Assembly: GCA_021770825.1 (NCBI GenBank)
Contig: JAETQD010000004.1
Span: 124,001-188,000 of the forward strand
DNA length: 64,000 bases
From: Clostridium sp.
GTDB taxonomy: Bacteria > Bacillota > Clostridia > Lachnospirales > Lachnospiraceae
Direction: 5' to 3'
Shown: piece by piece, positions 32,716 through 40,363 of the stretch
Numbering within the stretch: position 1 is the first letter of the stretch
Layout of the letters: each line of letters starts with the position of its first letter
Notes under the pieces: model-generated
Databases searched by the model: none
Told to the model about the DNA's origin: nothing
Seen by the model: only the letters and a program-made list of their open reading frames with translations
Program-made: the position numbers and the translations under genes

Positions 32716-33060
32716 ATGAACCAGTCAGTTGCTATCATCATTGTTACCTTATTAATTCTGGGAGGAACCTTTGTGCTCAATCTGATTATCAGTAATCGAA
32801 TCAGCAAAAAAGACGCTTCCAGCGCCTCCGAAGACTGGGAAGTCGGTGGACGAAGTCTTCCGCTTTTTGTTGTGGTAGGTACTCAGTTTGCTACTGCCAT
32901 GGGTGGCGGGCTTCTTGTAGGACAGGTCGGAAACGGCTACAAGAATGGATTATCCGTTATGCTCTATGGTGTTCTCTGCCAGCTCGCTTTTATCATCCTG
33001 ATGATTATTGCAAAGTGGCTCAGAGAAAAGCAGTTCGCAACAATTCCGACTTTTCTTTGC
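32716..33060 (+). pseudogene. Sodium:solute symporter (SSS family), only the N-terminal 115 residues remain
   Basis: The first 115 codons read as the start of a sodium/solute symporter: a first membrane segment VAIIIVTLLILGGTFVLNL, then the SSS hallmark SEDWEVGGRSLPLFVVVGTQFATAMGGG, GYKNGLSVMLYG, and the third segment to EKQFATIPTFL. SSS proteins have about 500 residues and 12-13 segments. After TFLCRR the homology stops. The frame stays open to 33345, but that tail runs through the terminator of the convergent aldolase gene and into that gene, so it is not native. GGAGGGTATT is an intact ribosome site. A deletion has removed the rest of the gene. It probably once carried the substrate of the M20 enzyme or of gdhA. 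Confidence 0.8.
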
Positions 33061-33116
33061 AGGCGCTGCCCTGACGATACAGAACAGGGCGCATTCCCTG
33101 ACAAAAATAAGCGACA

Positions 33117-33180
33117 CAATAAAAAAGCATATCCCGTAAAGGATTTAATGCTGAAAAGCAAGAAGTCCTGCGGGATATGC
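33117..33180 (-). terminator. Terminator of the threonine aldolase gene
   Basis: On the minus strand GCATATCCCG (33180-33171) pairs with CGGGATATGC (33136-33127), followed by TTTTTTATTG. The loop is long (34 bases) and can itself pair partly. Confidence 0.7.
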
Positions 33181-33235
33181 TTGTTTGCTGTGGAACGAAA
33201 TGACATTGAGTCTGGTTTTAGTCCGTTTTATAGGA

Positions 33236-34261
33236 TCACGATAATTTTTTTAGTGCTTCCAGAAAATCTCTCACGGCTGTTTCCGGAGTGGCCCAGGAGG
33301 TCACCAGGCGGATTTCCGTATGGGTGTCGCCGTGGGGGCCGATGATGTTGAAGCCAAAGTCTTTGGAGAGTCCCTCTGCCACCTGGTTTGGGAAAACAGG
33401 GAAGAGCTGGTTGGTGGGGGAATCGGAGCCAAAGGAATAGCCCAGATCTTGGATTCCTTTTCTTAAAATATCTGCCATTTCATTGGCATGTTCCGCCATC
33501 TCAAAGAACAGATCGTCTTTAAATAATTCCTCAAACTGGATTCCGGCCACAAAGCCCTTGGCCAGCATGGCACCGCGGTTTTTAATCATGTAACGGAAAT
33601 CTTCCTTTAAAGCCGGATTGGAAATCACCAGGGCCTCGCCGAATAAGGCGCCGTTTTTCGTTCCGCCGATATAGAAGGCGTCTGTGACGGCGGCAATGTC
33701 TGCCAGGGTCAGATCGTTTTCCTTGCAGGTCATGGCAGAACCGATTCTGGCACCGTCCAGGAATAAATAAAGGTTATTTTTCCGGCAGCAGTGATGGAGA
33801 GCGTCCAGCTCTGCCTTTTTGTAGATGGTTCCCACCTCGGTGGAATCGGAAATATAGACCAGACGGGGCTTTACCATGTGCTCATCGGGGTGGGCCTTTA
33901 AGCAGGCCTCAATGATCTCCGGAGTGAGCTTTCCGTCCGGCGTGGGGTAAGCTAAGATTTTGTGGCCGGTTCCCTCAACAGCTCCGGTTTCATGGACATT
34001 GATATGGCCTTCGGTGGTGGAGATGGCAGCCTCATAGGGGCGCAGGGCGGCAGAGATCAATAAGAGATTGGTCTGGGTTCCTCCGGTGATAAAGTGCACA
34101 TCTGCATCTTCCCGTTTGATAAGGGTTTTGATGGATGCAGCGGCAGCGGCGCAATGGGTATCCAGGCCGTAACCTTCGTTCTGAGCCAGGTTTGCATTCA
34201 TGAGGGCTTCTAAAATCCGCGGATGGGCGCCCTCACTGTAATCATTTTTAAAACTGTACAT
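33236..34261 (-). CDS. ltaE: Low-specificity threonine aldolase
   Basis: This 341-residue PLP enzyme cleaves L-threonine or L-allo-threonine to glycine and acetaldehyde; some relatives act on other beta-hydroxy amino acids. The family marks are FKNDYSEGAHPRILEAL at the start, HFITGGTQTNLLLISAAL, TEGHINVHETGAVE, the aspartate-containing YLFLDGARIGSAM, and the PLP lysine in YIGGTKNGALFGEA. ATG at 34261 (minus) follows GGGAG; an upstream in-frame ATG would extend it by 51 residues of implausible sequence over the promoter. It is a single gene with its own promoter and terminator. Confidence 0.94.
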   Translation of the reverse strand: MYSFKNDYSEGAHPRILEALMNANLAQNEGYGLDTHCAAAAASIKTLIKREDADVHFITGGTQTNLLLISAALRPYEAAISTTEGHINVHETGAVEGTGHKILAYPTPDGKLTPEIIEACLKAHPDEHMVKPRLVYISDSTEVGTIYKKAELDALHHCCRKNNLYLFLDGARIGSAMTCKENDLTLADIAAVTDAFYIGGTKNGALFGEALVISNPALKEDFRYMIKNRGAMLAKGFVAGIQFEELFKDDLFFEMAEHANEMADILRKGIQDLGYSFGSDSPTNQLFPVFPNQVAEGLSKDFGFNIIGPHGDTHTEIRLVTSWATPETAVRDFLEALKKLS

Positions 34262-34296
34262 AAGACATTTCTCCCATTTATTTTTTCCAGTGCATA

Positions 34297-34339
34297 TGGA
34301 TTCTGAATCCAGTATAATGAAACTCAGGAAAAAAGTCCA
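34297..34339 (-). promoter_or_regulatory. ltaE promoter with palindrome at the start site
   Basis: On the minus strand, TGGACT (34339-34334) and TATACT (34316-34311) have a 17-base spacer. Immediately downstream, TGGATTCTGAATCCA at 34297-34311 is a perfect 7-1-7 palindrome touching the -10, placed like a repressor operator at the transcription start. Confidence 0.65.
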
Positions 34340-34412
34340 GAAATAATGAACCTTTCCTTCACTTTTTTCCTCTATATGGCAGGTGCACCAAATAAGAGGA
34401 AGGAGGATGTGC

Positions 34413-34979
34413 ATGGAAGATACGGAGCTGGTCAGGAAAATGATATCCGGCGACAGGGACGCGTTCGACGGTTTAATGGAACAATATCAGCCGCAGGCTC
34501 TGCGGGCAGCATATCTGATTTCCGGCAGCCATGCTGACAGCGAGGATATTGTCCAGGAGACCTTCATAGCCTGTTATTTAAACAGAAAGCAGATTAAGAA
34601 TCCGGAGGCGTTTAAGGGATGGTTTTATAAGACGTTGTCCAGGAATGCCTGGAGAATCTGCCGGAAGAAGAAAAAGGAACAGCCTGTGGAGGAGGTCTAT
34701 CCGGAACATGCGGCTGCACCGGGAGAACTTTTAGGAGATCTGCTCCTGAAAGAGGAGGAGAGAATCCTCTATGAGGCCATAAAGGCCCTTCCGGTGAAGC
34801 AGAGAACGGTGATTGTTCTTTACTACTACAATCAGATGACCATAAAGGAGATTGCAAAGGCATGCGGATGTCTGGAAGGAACCGTAAAATCGCGTCTGTT
34901 TAACGGGAAAGCCAGACTGAAGGCCATCATGATGGAACAGGAGGAAAAAGGAGGAACCACATGGACGATTCTATCTTAG
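34413..34979 (+). CDS. ECF-type RNA polymerase sigma factor
   Basis: This 188-residue sigma-70 family protein has region 2 (AFDGLMEQYQPQALRAAYLISGSHADSEDIVQETFIACY) and region 4 (EAIKALPVKQRTVIVLYYYNQMTIKEIAKACGCLEGTVKSRLFNGKARLK), joined by a charged linker, which is the ECF layout. ATG 34413 stands six bases after GGAAGGAGG (34398-34406); an ATG at 34407 touches that site. It overlaps the next gene by 19 bases, and that gene encodes a membrane protein of the anti-sigma type. It is transcribed divergently from ltaE. The inducing signal is unknown. Confidence 0.93.
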   Translation: MEDTELVRKMISGDRDAFDGLMEQYQPQALRAAYLISGSHADSEDIVQETFIACYLNRKQIKNPEAFKGWFYKTLSRNAWRICRKKKKEQPVEEVYPEHAAAPGELLGDLLLKEEERILYEAIKALPVKQRTVIVLYYYNQMTIKEIAKACGCLEGTVKSRLFNGKARLKAIMMEQEEKGGTTWTILS

Positions 34980-35734
34980 AAAAAAAGATCCGAACGACTC
35001 TGGAAAAAAAGTCAGAAGAGGCCCGTGTGGACGCTCTGACAAGCCAGAGAATCCGGGCAAATGTATATGGAAGAATTGAGGAGGAAAGAAATATGAAACA
35101 TAGAAACTGGAAAAAGGTAGTGATTGCGGCAGCGGCCATCTGTGTGTTTGGCAGTATTACAGCCGTGGCTTTAAATAAGCCCATCTATATCTCGTCCCAC
35201 TCCAGCCGCAATGAGATGGTGAGGGATTATGAGACAGCAAAAAGCATGATGCATGGGTTTGACGCTTCCGCCAAAGTGGTGGAAGAATTCTCCAACGGAT
35301 ATAAATTTAAGGAGGCAGTTCCCAAATATGAATCAACCCATGATGAGGAGCATAATATGCTGGAACAGGAGACCAGCATGTCCTTCACCTATGAGAAGAA
35401 AGGGATGGAGGATGTGATTTTTTCCAGCAGCCGTCTGACTGTCCCGGGAGGAAATCCTGATGAGGTACTGGTTCTGGATGACGGAACAGAGCTTGGATAC
35501 CATAGAATGGCAAACAAGTTTGTGCCGCCGGATTATACGCCCACCGAAGAAGAGCTTAAGCTCCAGGAGGAGGGAAAGTTAAACATCGGATACGGCAGCG
35601 ATAAGGTGCAGGAAAAGGTTTCTGTCAGCGTATACTGGGTTCAGGACGGCGTGACTTACAGTTTGTTTTCCTTTAACGACAGCCTGACAGCCGAGGAGAT
35701 GTTCCAGATGGCAAAGGAAGTGGCAGAGAGCTAA
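34961..35734 (+). CDS. Single-pass membrane protein, probable anti-sigma factor partner
   Basis: This 257-residue protein has an N-terminal cytoplasmic part of about 45 helical, charged residues (DSILEKKIRTTLEKKSEEAR...), one membrane segment VVIAAAAICVFGSITAVAL at about 52-70, and an external C-terminal domain of about 185 residues with many charged residues; the end resembles DUF4367-type domains (VYWVQDGVTYSLFSFNDSLTAEEMFQMAKEV). Topology, the 19-base overlap with the sigma gene and its length fit an anti-sigma factor, but the N-terminal part is shorter than a classical zinc-binding anti-sigma domain and has no HxxxCxxC motif. GGAGGAACC precedes the ATG. Confidence 0.75.
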   Translation: MDDSILEKKIRTTLEKKSEEARVDALTSQRIRANVYGRIEEERNMKHRNWKKVVIAAAAICVFGSITAVALNKPIYISSHSSRNEMVRDYETAKSMMHGFDASAKVVEEFSNGYKFKEAVPKYESTHDEEHNMLEQETSMSFTYEKKGMEDVIFSSSRLTVPGGNPDEVLVLDDGTELGYHRMANKFVPPDYTPTEEELKLQEEGKLNIGYGSDKVQEKVSVSVYWVQDGVTYSLFSFNDSLTAEEMFQMAKEVAES

Positions 35735-35767
35735 AGAATTTATAGGGCAAGGGTTTTGGAACCTTGG

Positions 35768-35798
35768 AAAACGGTGTGGCTTCGGCCATGCCGTTTTT
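35768..35798 (+). terminator. Terminator of the sigma/anti-sigma operon
   Basis: AAAACGGTGTGGC and GCCATGCCGTTTTT form a 13-bp stem with TTCG loop and a T-run. Confidence 0.85.
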
Positions 35799-35863
35799 GC
35801 TATTTGAGGGATTCCCATTCTCCAACTGTTCCCAGACTTGAAATTGAAACCGGCAGAATAAGG

Positions 35864-35889
35864 AAGGAGGTCCTTAATGGGGCCTCCTT
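35864..35889 (-). terminator. Possible terminator of aroE
   Basis: AAGGAGG...CCTCCTT arms with an extra CC/GG pair form a hairpin six bases beyond the aroE stop codon on the minus strand. No clear T-run follows, so it is uncertain. Confidence 0.45.
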
Positions 35890-35894
35890 TGGTA

Positions 35895-36767
35895 TCATCC
35901 GGCAAAGAATTTTGATTTTATCAGGTCTACGGGCATGTCCTTTCCGGTCCAGAGGCGGAACGCCTCTGCGCCCTGGTAGAGCAGCATGTAGGTGCCGCCG
36001 CAGCAGGGGAGCCCTTTTTCCCGCGCCATGGAAAGGAGTTTGGTTTCCCTGGGATTGTATATGATATCCGAGACGATGAGGCCGTCTGCCAGATAGGAGG
36101 CGTCTGGAATGGGAGAAGTTTCGGTATCCGGCGCCATTCCCATGGAGGTGGCGTTGGTTAAAATGCAGCTTTCGGCCAGTTCTTTTTTTAAGAGATCATG
36201 ATCGGAAAAATCACAGAGAGTAATCCGGCAGGCGGTTTGAGCCATGAGACTTTCTGCTGTTTTTTCTGCCCGCTCGTAAAAGCGGCTGGTTTTTCTGACG
36301 AATACGGATATTTCGGAAACCCCGTCCAGAGCAGCCTGCACGAGAATGGCTGTGGCGGCGCCTCCGGCTCCTAAAAGAGTCATTTTCTTTCCTATAATAT
36401 CGTATCCGGCGTCCTTTACGGACTGCATATAGCCAATACCGTCGGTGTTGTGGCCGATGAGAGTTCCGTTTTCGTTGACCACGGTGTTGACGGCGCCGAT
36501 GATTCTGGCGGCCGGGGAAAGCTCATCGCAGAGGGACACCATCCGGTTTTTATCCGGCATGGTCAGGTTGAAGCCTCTGGCACCCAGAGCCTTTAACCCC
36601 TGGACTGCAGTGGGAAGGGATTCCTCGTTCACGTCAAAGGCCAGGTAGCGGTAATCTAAGTCAAGAGCTTCAAAGGAAGCGTTGTGCATCATTGGAGAAA
36701 TGCTGTGGGAGCATGGACTTCCCAGAAGACAGATGAGTCCGGTATGTCCGGTGATCGGGTGATTCAT
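35895..36767 (-). CDS. aroE: Shikimate dehydrogenase
   Basis: AroE reduces 3-dehydroshikimate to shikimate in aromatic amino-acid synthesis; the related YdiB type also takes quinate. The 290-residue product has LLGSPCSHSISPMMHNASFEAL (substrate-binding Ser residues), the catalytic Lys in GFNLTMPDKNRMV, NTDGIGYMQSV, the dinucleotide loop TLLGAGGAATAIL, and GTYMLLYQGAEAFRLWTG at the C-terminus. The family's usual lengths are about 270-290. GGAGGTATCAATCC precedes the ATG. It is divergent from aroK, the next enzyme of the pathway, with a shared promoter region. Confidence 0.95.
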   Translation of the reverse strand: MNHPITGHTGLICLLGSPCSHSISPMMHNASFEALDLDYRYLAFDVNEESLPTAVQGLKALGARGFNLTMPDKNRMVSLCDELSPAARIIGAVNTVVNENGTLIGHNTDGIGYMQSVKDAGYDIIGKKMTLLGAGGAATAILVQAALDGVSEISVFVRKTSRFYERAEKTAESLMAQTACRITLCDFSDHDLLKKELAESCILTNATSMGMAPDTETSPIPDASYLADGLIVSDIIYNPRETKLLSMAREKGLPCCGGTYMLLYQGAEAFRLWTGKDMPVDLIKSKFFAG

Positions 36768-36799
36768 GGATTGATACCTCCAGGTTTTATTTGGAATTA

Positions 36800-36851
36800 A
36801 TTATAACAGTCCGGCAGGAAGATTGCAATGTGAGAAAAATTCTGGTATAAT
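36800..36851. promoter_or_regulatory. Symmetric divergent promoter sharing one -35 between aroE and aroK
   Basis: The self-complementary -35 hexamer TTGCAA lies at 36823-36828. Seventeen bases to its right is an extended -10, TGGTATAAT (36843-36851), for aroK. Seventeen bases to its left, on the minus strand, is another extended -10, TGTTATAAT (36808-36800), for aroE. Both directions thus have the same -35, same spacer and a perfect TATAAT. RNA polymerase can occupy only one orientation at a time. Confidence 0.85.
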
Positions 36852-36884
36852 TTCATTAAAATATAGAAAGAAGAGCGAACCAAT

Positions 36885-37400
36885 ATGGAATTGAATGGAC
36901 ATATTTTTCTGATTGGCTTTATGGGCTGCGGAAAAAGCACCAATGCGGCGAAATTGGCAGAAATGACCAGAGCCAGACAGATGGAGATGGATGAGGAGAT
37001 CGTAAAGGACCAGAACATGGCCATCGCAAAAATTTTTGAGGTATATGGGGAAGCCCATTTCCGGAATCTGGAGACGGAGCTGCTGAAAAAATTGAAAAAT
37101 GAACCGCCCATGGTGGTCTCCTGCGGCGGCGGCCTGGTGCTGAGGGAAGAAAATGTACGTCTGATGAAGGAGATGGGAACCATTGTACTTCTGACGGCAA
37201 GCCCGCAGACCATCTACGGACGGGTAAAGAACAGCACGGAACGCCCGGTTTTAAACGGAAACATGAATCTTCCGTATATCACGGAGCTGATGGAAAAGCG
37301 CCGTCCCCATTATGAGCAGGCGGCGGACGCGGTGATTTCCACAGATAATAAAACGGCGGAGGAAATTTGCAGGGAAATCCTGGAAAAAAAGAACATATAA
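36885..37400 (+). CDS. aroK: Shikimate kinase
   Basis: AroK phosphorylates shikimate with ATP. The 171-residue product has the P-loop GFMGCGKST at residues 11-19, the DxD-like magnesium/shikimate site in QMEMDEEIV, HFRNLETELL in the place of the family's FR..E motif, the shikimate-binding VVSCGGGLVL, and the lid arginine in RPVLNG. The weak ribosome site AAAGAAGAGCG precedes the ATG. It pairs functionally with the divergent aroE. Confidence 0.94.
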   Translation: MELNGHIFLIGFMGCGKSTNAAKLAEMTRARQMEMDEEIVKDQNMAIAKIFEVYGEAHFRNLETELLKKLKNEPPMVVSCGGGLVLREENVRLMKEMGTIVLLTASPQTIYGRVKNSTERPVLNGNMNLPYITELMEKRRPHYEQAADAVISTDNKTAEEICREILEKKNI

Positions 37401-37434
37401 ACAAAAGGGATATGCATGCAGGAGGGGACAGGTT

Positions 37435-38652
37435 ATGACCATCAAAGAAAAATTTGACAGGCTGGGAATCGACAACGCACCGGGGCAGGAGGCCCTTCAG
37501 AAATCCCAGGCCTTAGAACTCCGCGGAGAAAAGCTTTTGGGACCGGCCGTGGATTTCTCCCACGGAGACGTGAATGCCCATGAGCCCACACCGGGAAGCT
37601 TCGAGGTATTCGCAGACGGTGTGAAAGAGGGAGCTGCCCAGGCGTATACGCCTTACCGGGGAAGAAAGTCGGTTCTGGAACATGTGGCTGAAAAGCTTTC
37701 TGCCTTTACGGGGGCAAAGATTGACCCGGCGGAACATGTAATCCTGACGCCGGGAACCCAGGGCGCCCTGTTTTTGGCCATGGGAGCCAATGTGGTTCCG
37801 GGAGATAAGGTGGCCGTGGTGGAGCCGGACTATTTTGCCAACCGGAAGATGGTGGAATTCTTCCACGGAGAGCTGGTTCCCATCCACATGGACTATACCA
37901 ATGTAAAAACCGGCTCCGGCATTGATTTAAAGGCGCTGGAGGCTGCATTTGCAGACGATGTGAAGGTATTTTTGTTTTCCAATCCTAACAACCCGGTGGG
38001 CTGCGTATATTCTTATGAAGAGATTCTCACCATTGCAGCTCTGGCTAAGAAGTATAATGTGACTTTGATCGTGGATGAGCTGTATTCCAGGCAGGTATAT
38101 CCGGGCATTTCCTATACCCATCTGTGTGCACAGAAGGAAATCCCTGACAACCTGATTACCATTATGGGACCGTCTAAGACGGAATCCTTAAGCGGATACC
38201 GCCTGGGCGCAGCCTTCGGAACGGCAGAAATCATCGAGCGGATGGAGAAGCTCCAGGCCATTATGGCCCTGCGGTGCAGCGGCTATAACCAGGCTGTGTT
38301 CTTTACCTGGTTTAATGAGCCCGAAGGATGGCTTTCTGACCGGGTGAAACAACATATGGAAATCCGTGACGCCATTCTGGAAACTCTCTCCGGTGTGCCG
38401 GGAGTGTATGCGAAACCCACAGAGGGAGGAAGCTACTTATTTGTGACCATTCCGGAGCTGGATGTTTCCCTTCACCAGTTTATCCGCATTGTGAGGGAGC
38501 TGGCCGGTGTGACGGTGACACCGGGAACGGAATTCGGCCCCCAGTTCCTCCATCAGTTCAGAATTAATTTCTCACAGGATAAGGAGAATGCGGTGGCAGC
38601 CATGAAACGGCTTTTGGAGGTCATGGAGCGTTACAGAAAACAGGAAGCATAG
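37435..38652 (+). CDS. Class I/II PLP-dependent aminotransferase
   Basis: This 405-residue protein is a fold-type I aminotransferase. It has YTPYRGRKSVLEHVAEKL, LTPGTQGALFLAMGANVVPGDKV, the FSNPNNPVGCVYS motif, VDELYSRQVYPG (PLP-ring aspartate), and the PLP lysine in MGPSKTESLSGYRLG, with the substrate-carboxylate arginine in FRINFSQ. The substrate is unknown; after the aroK gene an aromatic amino-acid role is possible. AGGAGGGGACAGGTT precedes the ATG. A RidA gene follows 22 bases later, which fits because RidA removes reactive enamines formed by PLP enzymes. Confidence 0.9.
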   Translation: MTIKEKFDRLGIDNAPGQEALQKSQALELRGEKLLGPAVDFSHGDVNAHEPTPGSFEVFADGVKEGAAQAYTPYRGRKSVLEHVAEKLSAFTGAKIDPAEHVILTPGTQGALFLAMGANVVPGDKVAVVEPDYFANRKMVEFFHGELVPIHMDYTNVKTGSGIDLKALEAAFADDVKVFLFSNPNNPVGCVYSYEEILTIAALAKKYNVTLIVDELYSRQVYPGISYTHLCAQKEIPDNLITIMGPSKTESLSGYRLGAAFGTAEIIERMEKLQAIMALRCSGYNQAVFFTWFNEPEGWLSDRVKQHMEIRDAILETLSGVPGVYAKPTEGGSYLFVTIPELDVSLHQFIRIVRELAGVTVTPGTEFGPQFLHQFRINFSQDKENAVAAMKRLLEVMERYRKQEA

Positions 38653-38674
38653 GGAAAAAAGGGAGGTAACTCAT

Positions 38675-39112
38675 ATGGGAAAAGAAGCGAATCCAGTTCC
38701 GCAGGGAAAGTATGTGCCGGCGACCAGGTTCGGCAATCTGATTTTTACTGCCGGAATGACACCAAGAAACAATGGAGTGCTCATAAAAGAAGGACGGGTC
38801 AAGTTTTCAGATACCATTGAAGAGTACACCGCAGCGGTCCGCCAGGCGGCGAAAAATGCTCTGACAGCCGCCAGGAATAAGTTAAAGGACGGTGAACAGA
38901 TCGCAGGAATCCTCTCCGTTACGGTTTATGTCAATGCAGAGACCGGATTTACCAAGCAGTCCAAAATTGCAGATATTGCATCGGAATATTTCTGTGAGGA
39001 GCTGGGAGAAGCAGGTGTTGGAAGCCGTGCAGCCGTGGGTGTGGCCTCGCTTCCGGGAAACGCTCCTGTGGAAATTTCCATTGTGGCGGCAGTAAAAGAA
39101 AACGAAGCATAA
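38675..39112 (+). CDS. RidA-family enamine/imine deaminase
   Basis: This 145-residue protein belongs to the YjgF/YER057c/UK114 (Rid) family, which hydrolyses reactive 2-aminoacrylate-like imines. The family features are YVPATRFGNLIFTAGMTPRNNG, the helix AVRQAAKNALTAARNKL, VTVYVNAETGFTKQSKIAD and the C-terminal EISIVAAV; the catalytic arginine of RidA would lie in GVGSRAAVGVASLPGNAPVEI (Arg present). GGGAGGTAACTCAT precedes the ATG. It is in an operon with the aminotransferase before it. Confidence 0.92.
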   Translation: MGKEANPVPQGKYVPATRFGNLIFTAGMTPRNNGVLIKEGRVKFSDTIEEYTAAVRQAAKNALTAARNKLKDGEQIAGILSVTVYVNAETGFTKQSKIADIASEYFCEELGEAGVGSRAAVGVASLPGNAPVEISIVAAVKENEA

Positions 39113-39172
39113 GCGTAAGGGAACATCCCGGGGGATTTGAAAAGTCTTCCGGGGTGTGCTGCGTTTTGGGGG

Positions 39173-39201
39173 TTGTGCTTTTTTCGCTTCACAGGTACAA
39201 T
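39173..39201 (+). promoter_or_regulatory. Possible promoter of the CapA-like gene
   Basis: TTGTGC (39173-39178) and TACAAT (39196-39201) have a 17-base spacer, 20 bases before the start codon. Confidence 0.5.
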
Positions 39202-39220
39202 GGGGAGGGAGGTATGGTCT

Positions 39221-40336
39221 ATGAGCCAATGGAAAAAACTTTTGATCGGAATGCTGACAGTGATTTTGATTGTGCTGGCTGGGGCAGCGTGCGCTGTCTT
39301 TTTTATGGATGGATTCGGAACGCCGGGATCAAAATACGCCGAAGCCTTTGAAAACCAGAAGGAGAGTGAAACGGCAGAGGAAACAGCAACCGCAGAGGAA
39401 GAAGAGAAAGAAAGCCGGCCGGTGAAAATCACACTGGAGACGGAAACCGTGCCGGAGAATGCAGAAACAGACGCCGGAAAGGCGGAGGAGAAAGAGGATT
39501 GTATTCTTTTATTCGCCGGAGATGTGTATCTTTCCAACCATGTGTTAAATGCCTATGATAAGGCAGGCGGGATCCACGGAGTCCTGGAGGAAGGAATCCG
39601 GGAGGAAATCGCGGCTTCTGATATATTTATGGTGAATCAGGAATTTCCTTTTACGGAGCGGGGAACGGCGGCTGCCGATAAGCAGTTCACCTTCCGGCTT
39701 CCCCTTGACCGGATGCACCTGATGAACGAGATGGGAATTGACATTGTGACTCTGGCCAACAACCACATTCTGGATTTTGGGCAGGACGGGCTTTTGGACA
39801 GCCTGGACGCCCTGGATGAAGCCGGAATTCTCCATGTGGGCGGGGGAAAGGACCTGGAGCAGGCGAAAAAACCGGAATTTATTGAGGTCAAGGGCCGGAC
39901 CATCGGATTCCTTGGCACCTCCAGAGTTTATATGGATGCAAGCTGGGCGGCTGGTCCCGGCCATCCCGGTGTATTTTCTACCTATGATTCCAGACAGGCC
40001 GTGGAGGCCATAAGGGAGGCAAAGGCGCTTTGCGATTATCTGGTGGTCTATGTGCATTGGGGTGTGGAGAGGGAAACCACGCCAAAAGAATACCAGCGGG
40101 TCATGGGACGGGAATATATTGACGCGGGGGCAGACCTGGTCATCGGAAGCCATCCCCATGTGCTCCAGCCCATGGAATATTATGAGGGAAAGCCCATTGT
40201 ATATAGCCTGGGAAATTTTGTGTTCGGAAGCAGCATTCCCAGCACAGAGCTTTTTAAAGTGACATTGAAGGAAGACGGAGCGGAAATTACGGAAATTCCC
40301 TGTACCTCCGCCGCCGGATTTACAAGATTAAAATAG
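39221..40336 (+). CDS. CapA-family protein (PGA_cap metallophosphatase-like), membrane anchored
   Basis: This 371-residue protein resembles CapA/PgsA of poly-gamma-glutamate capsule systems. It has one N-terminal membrane anchor (LLIGMLTVILIVLAGAACAVFFM), then a Glu/Thr-rich low-complexity stretch of about 65 residues, then the PGA_cap domain with FAGDVYLSNHVL, VNQEFPFTERG, VTLANNHILDFGQDGLLDSL, VYVHWGVERETTPKEYQR and GADLVIGSHPHVLQPMEYYEGKPIVYSLGNFVF; these metal-ligand motifs are intact. It is probably on the outside of the membrane. Start ATG 39221 is eight bases after GGGAGGGAGG. No capB/capC lies nearby, so it need not make a capsule; many clostridia have isolated copies. Confidence 0.88.
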   Translation: MSQWKKLLIGMLTVILIVLAGAACAVFFMDGFGTPGSKYAEAFENQKESETAEETATAEEEEKESRPVKITLETETVPENAETDAGKAEEKEDCILLFAGDVYLSNHVLNAYDKAGGIHGVLEEGIREEIAASDIFMVNQEFPFTERGTAAADKQFTFRLPLDRMHLMNEMGIDIVTLANNHILDFGQDGLLDSLDALDEAGILHVGGGKDLEQAKKPEFIEVKGRTIGFLGTSRVYMDASWAAGPGHPGVFSTYDSRQAVEAIREAKALCDYLVVYVHWGVERETTPKEYQRVMGREYIDAGADLVIGSHPHVLQPMEYYEGKPIVYSLGNFVFGSSIPSTELFKVTLKEDGAEITEIPCTSAAGFTRLK

Positions 40337-40363
40337 AACAGGAAAAAGTGAGGAAGACAAGAA

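Noticed and set aside
33061-33345. Continuation of the symporter frame as a native C-terminus
   Set aside because: It passes through the ltaE terminator and overlaps the end of ltaE on the other strand; the residues are polar and not symporter-like.
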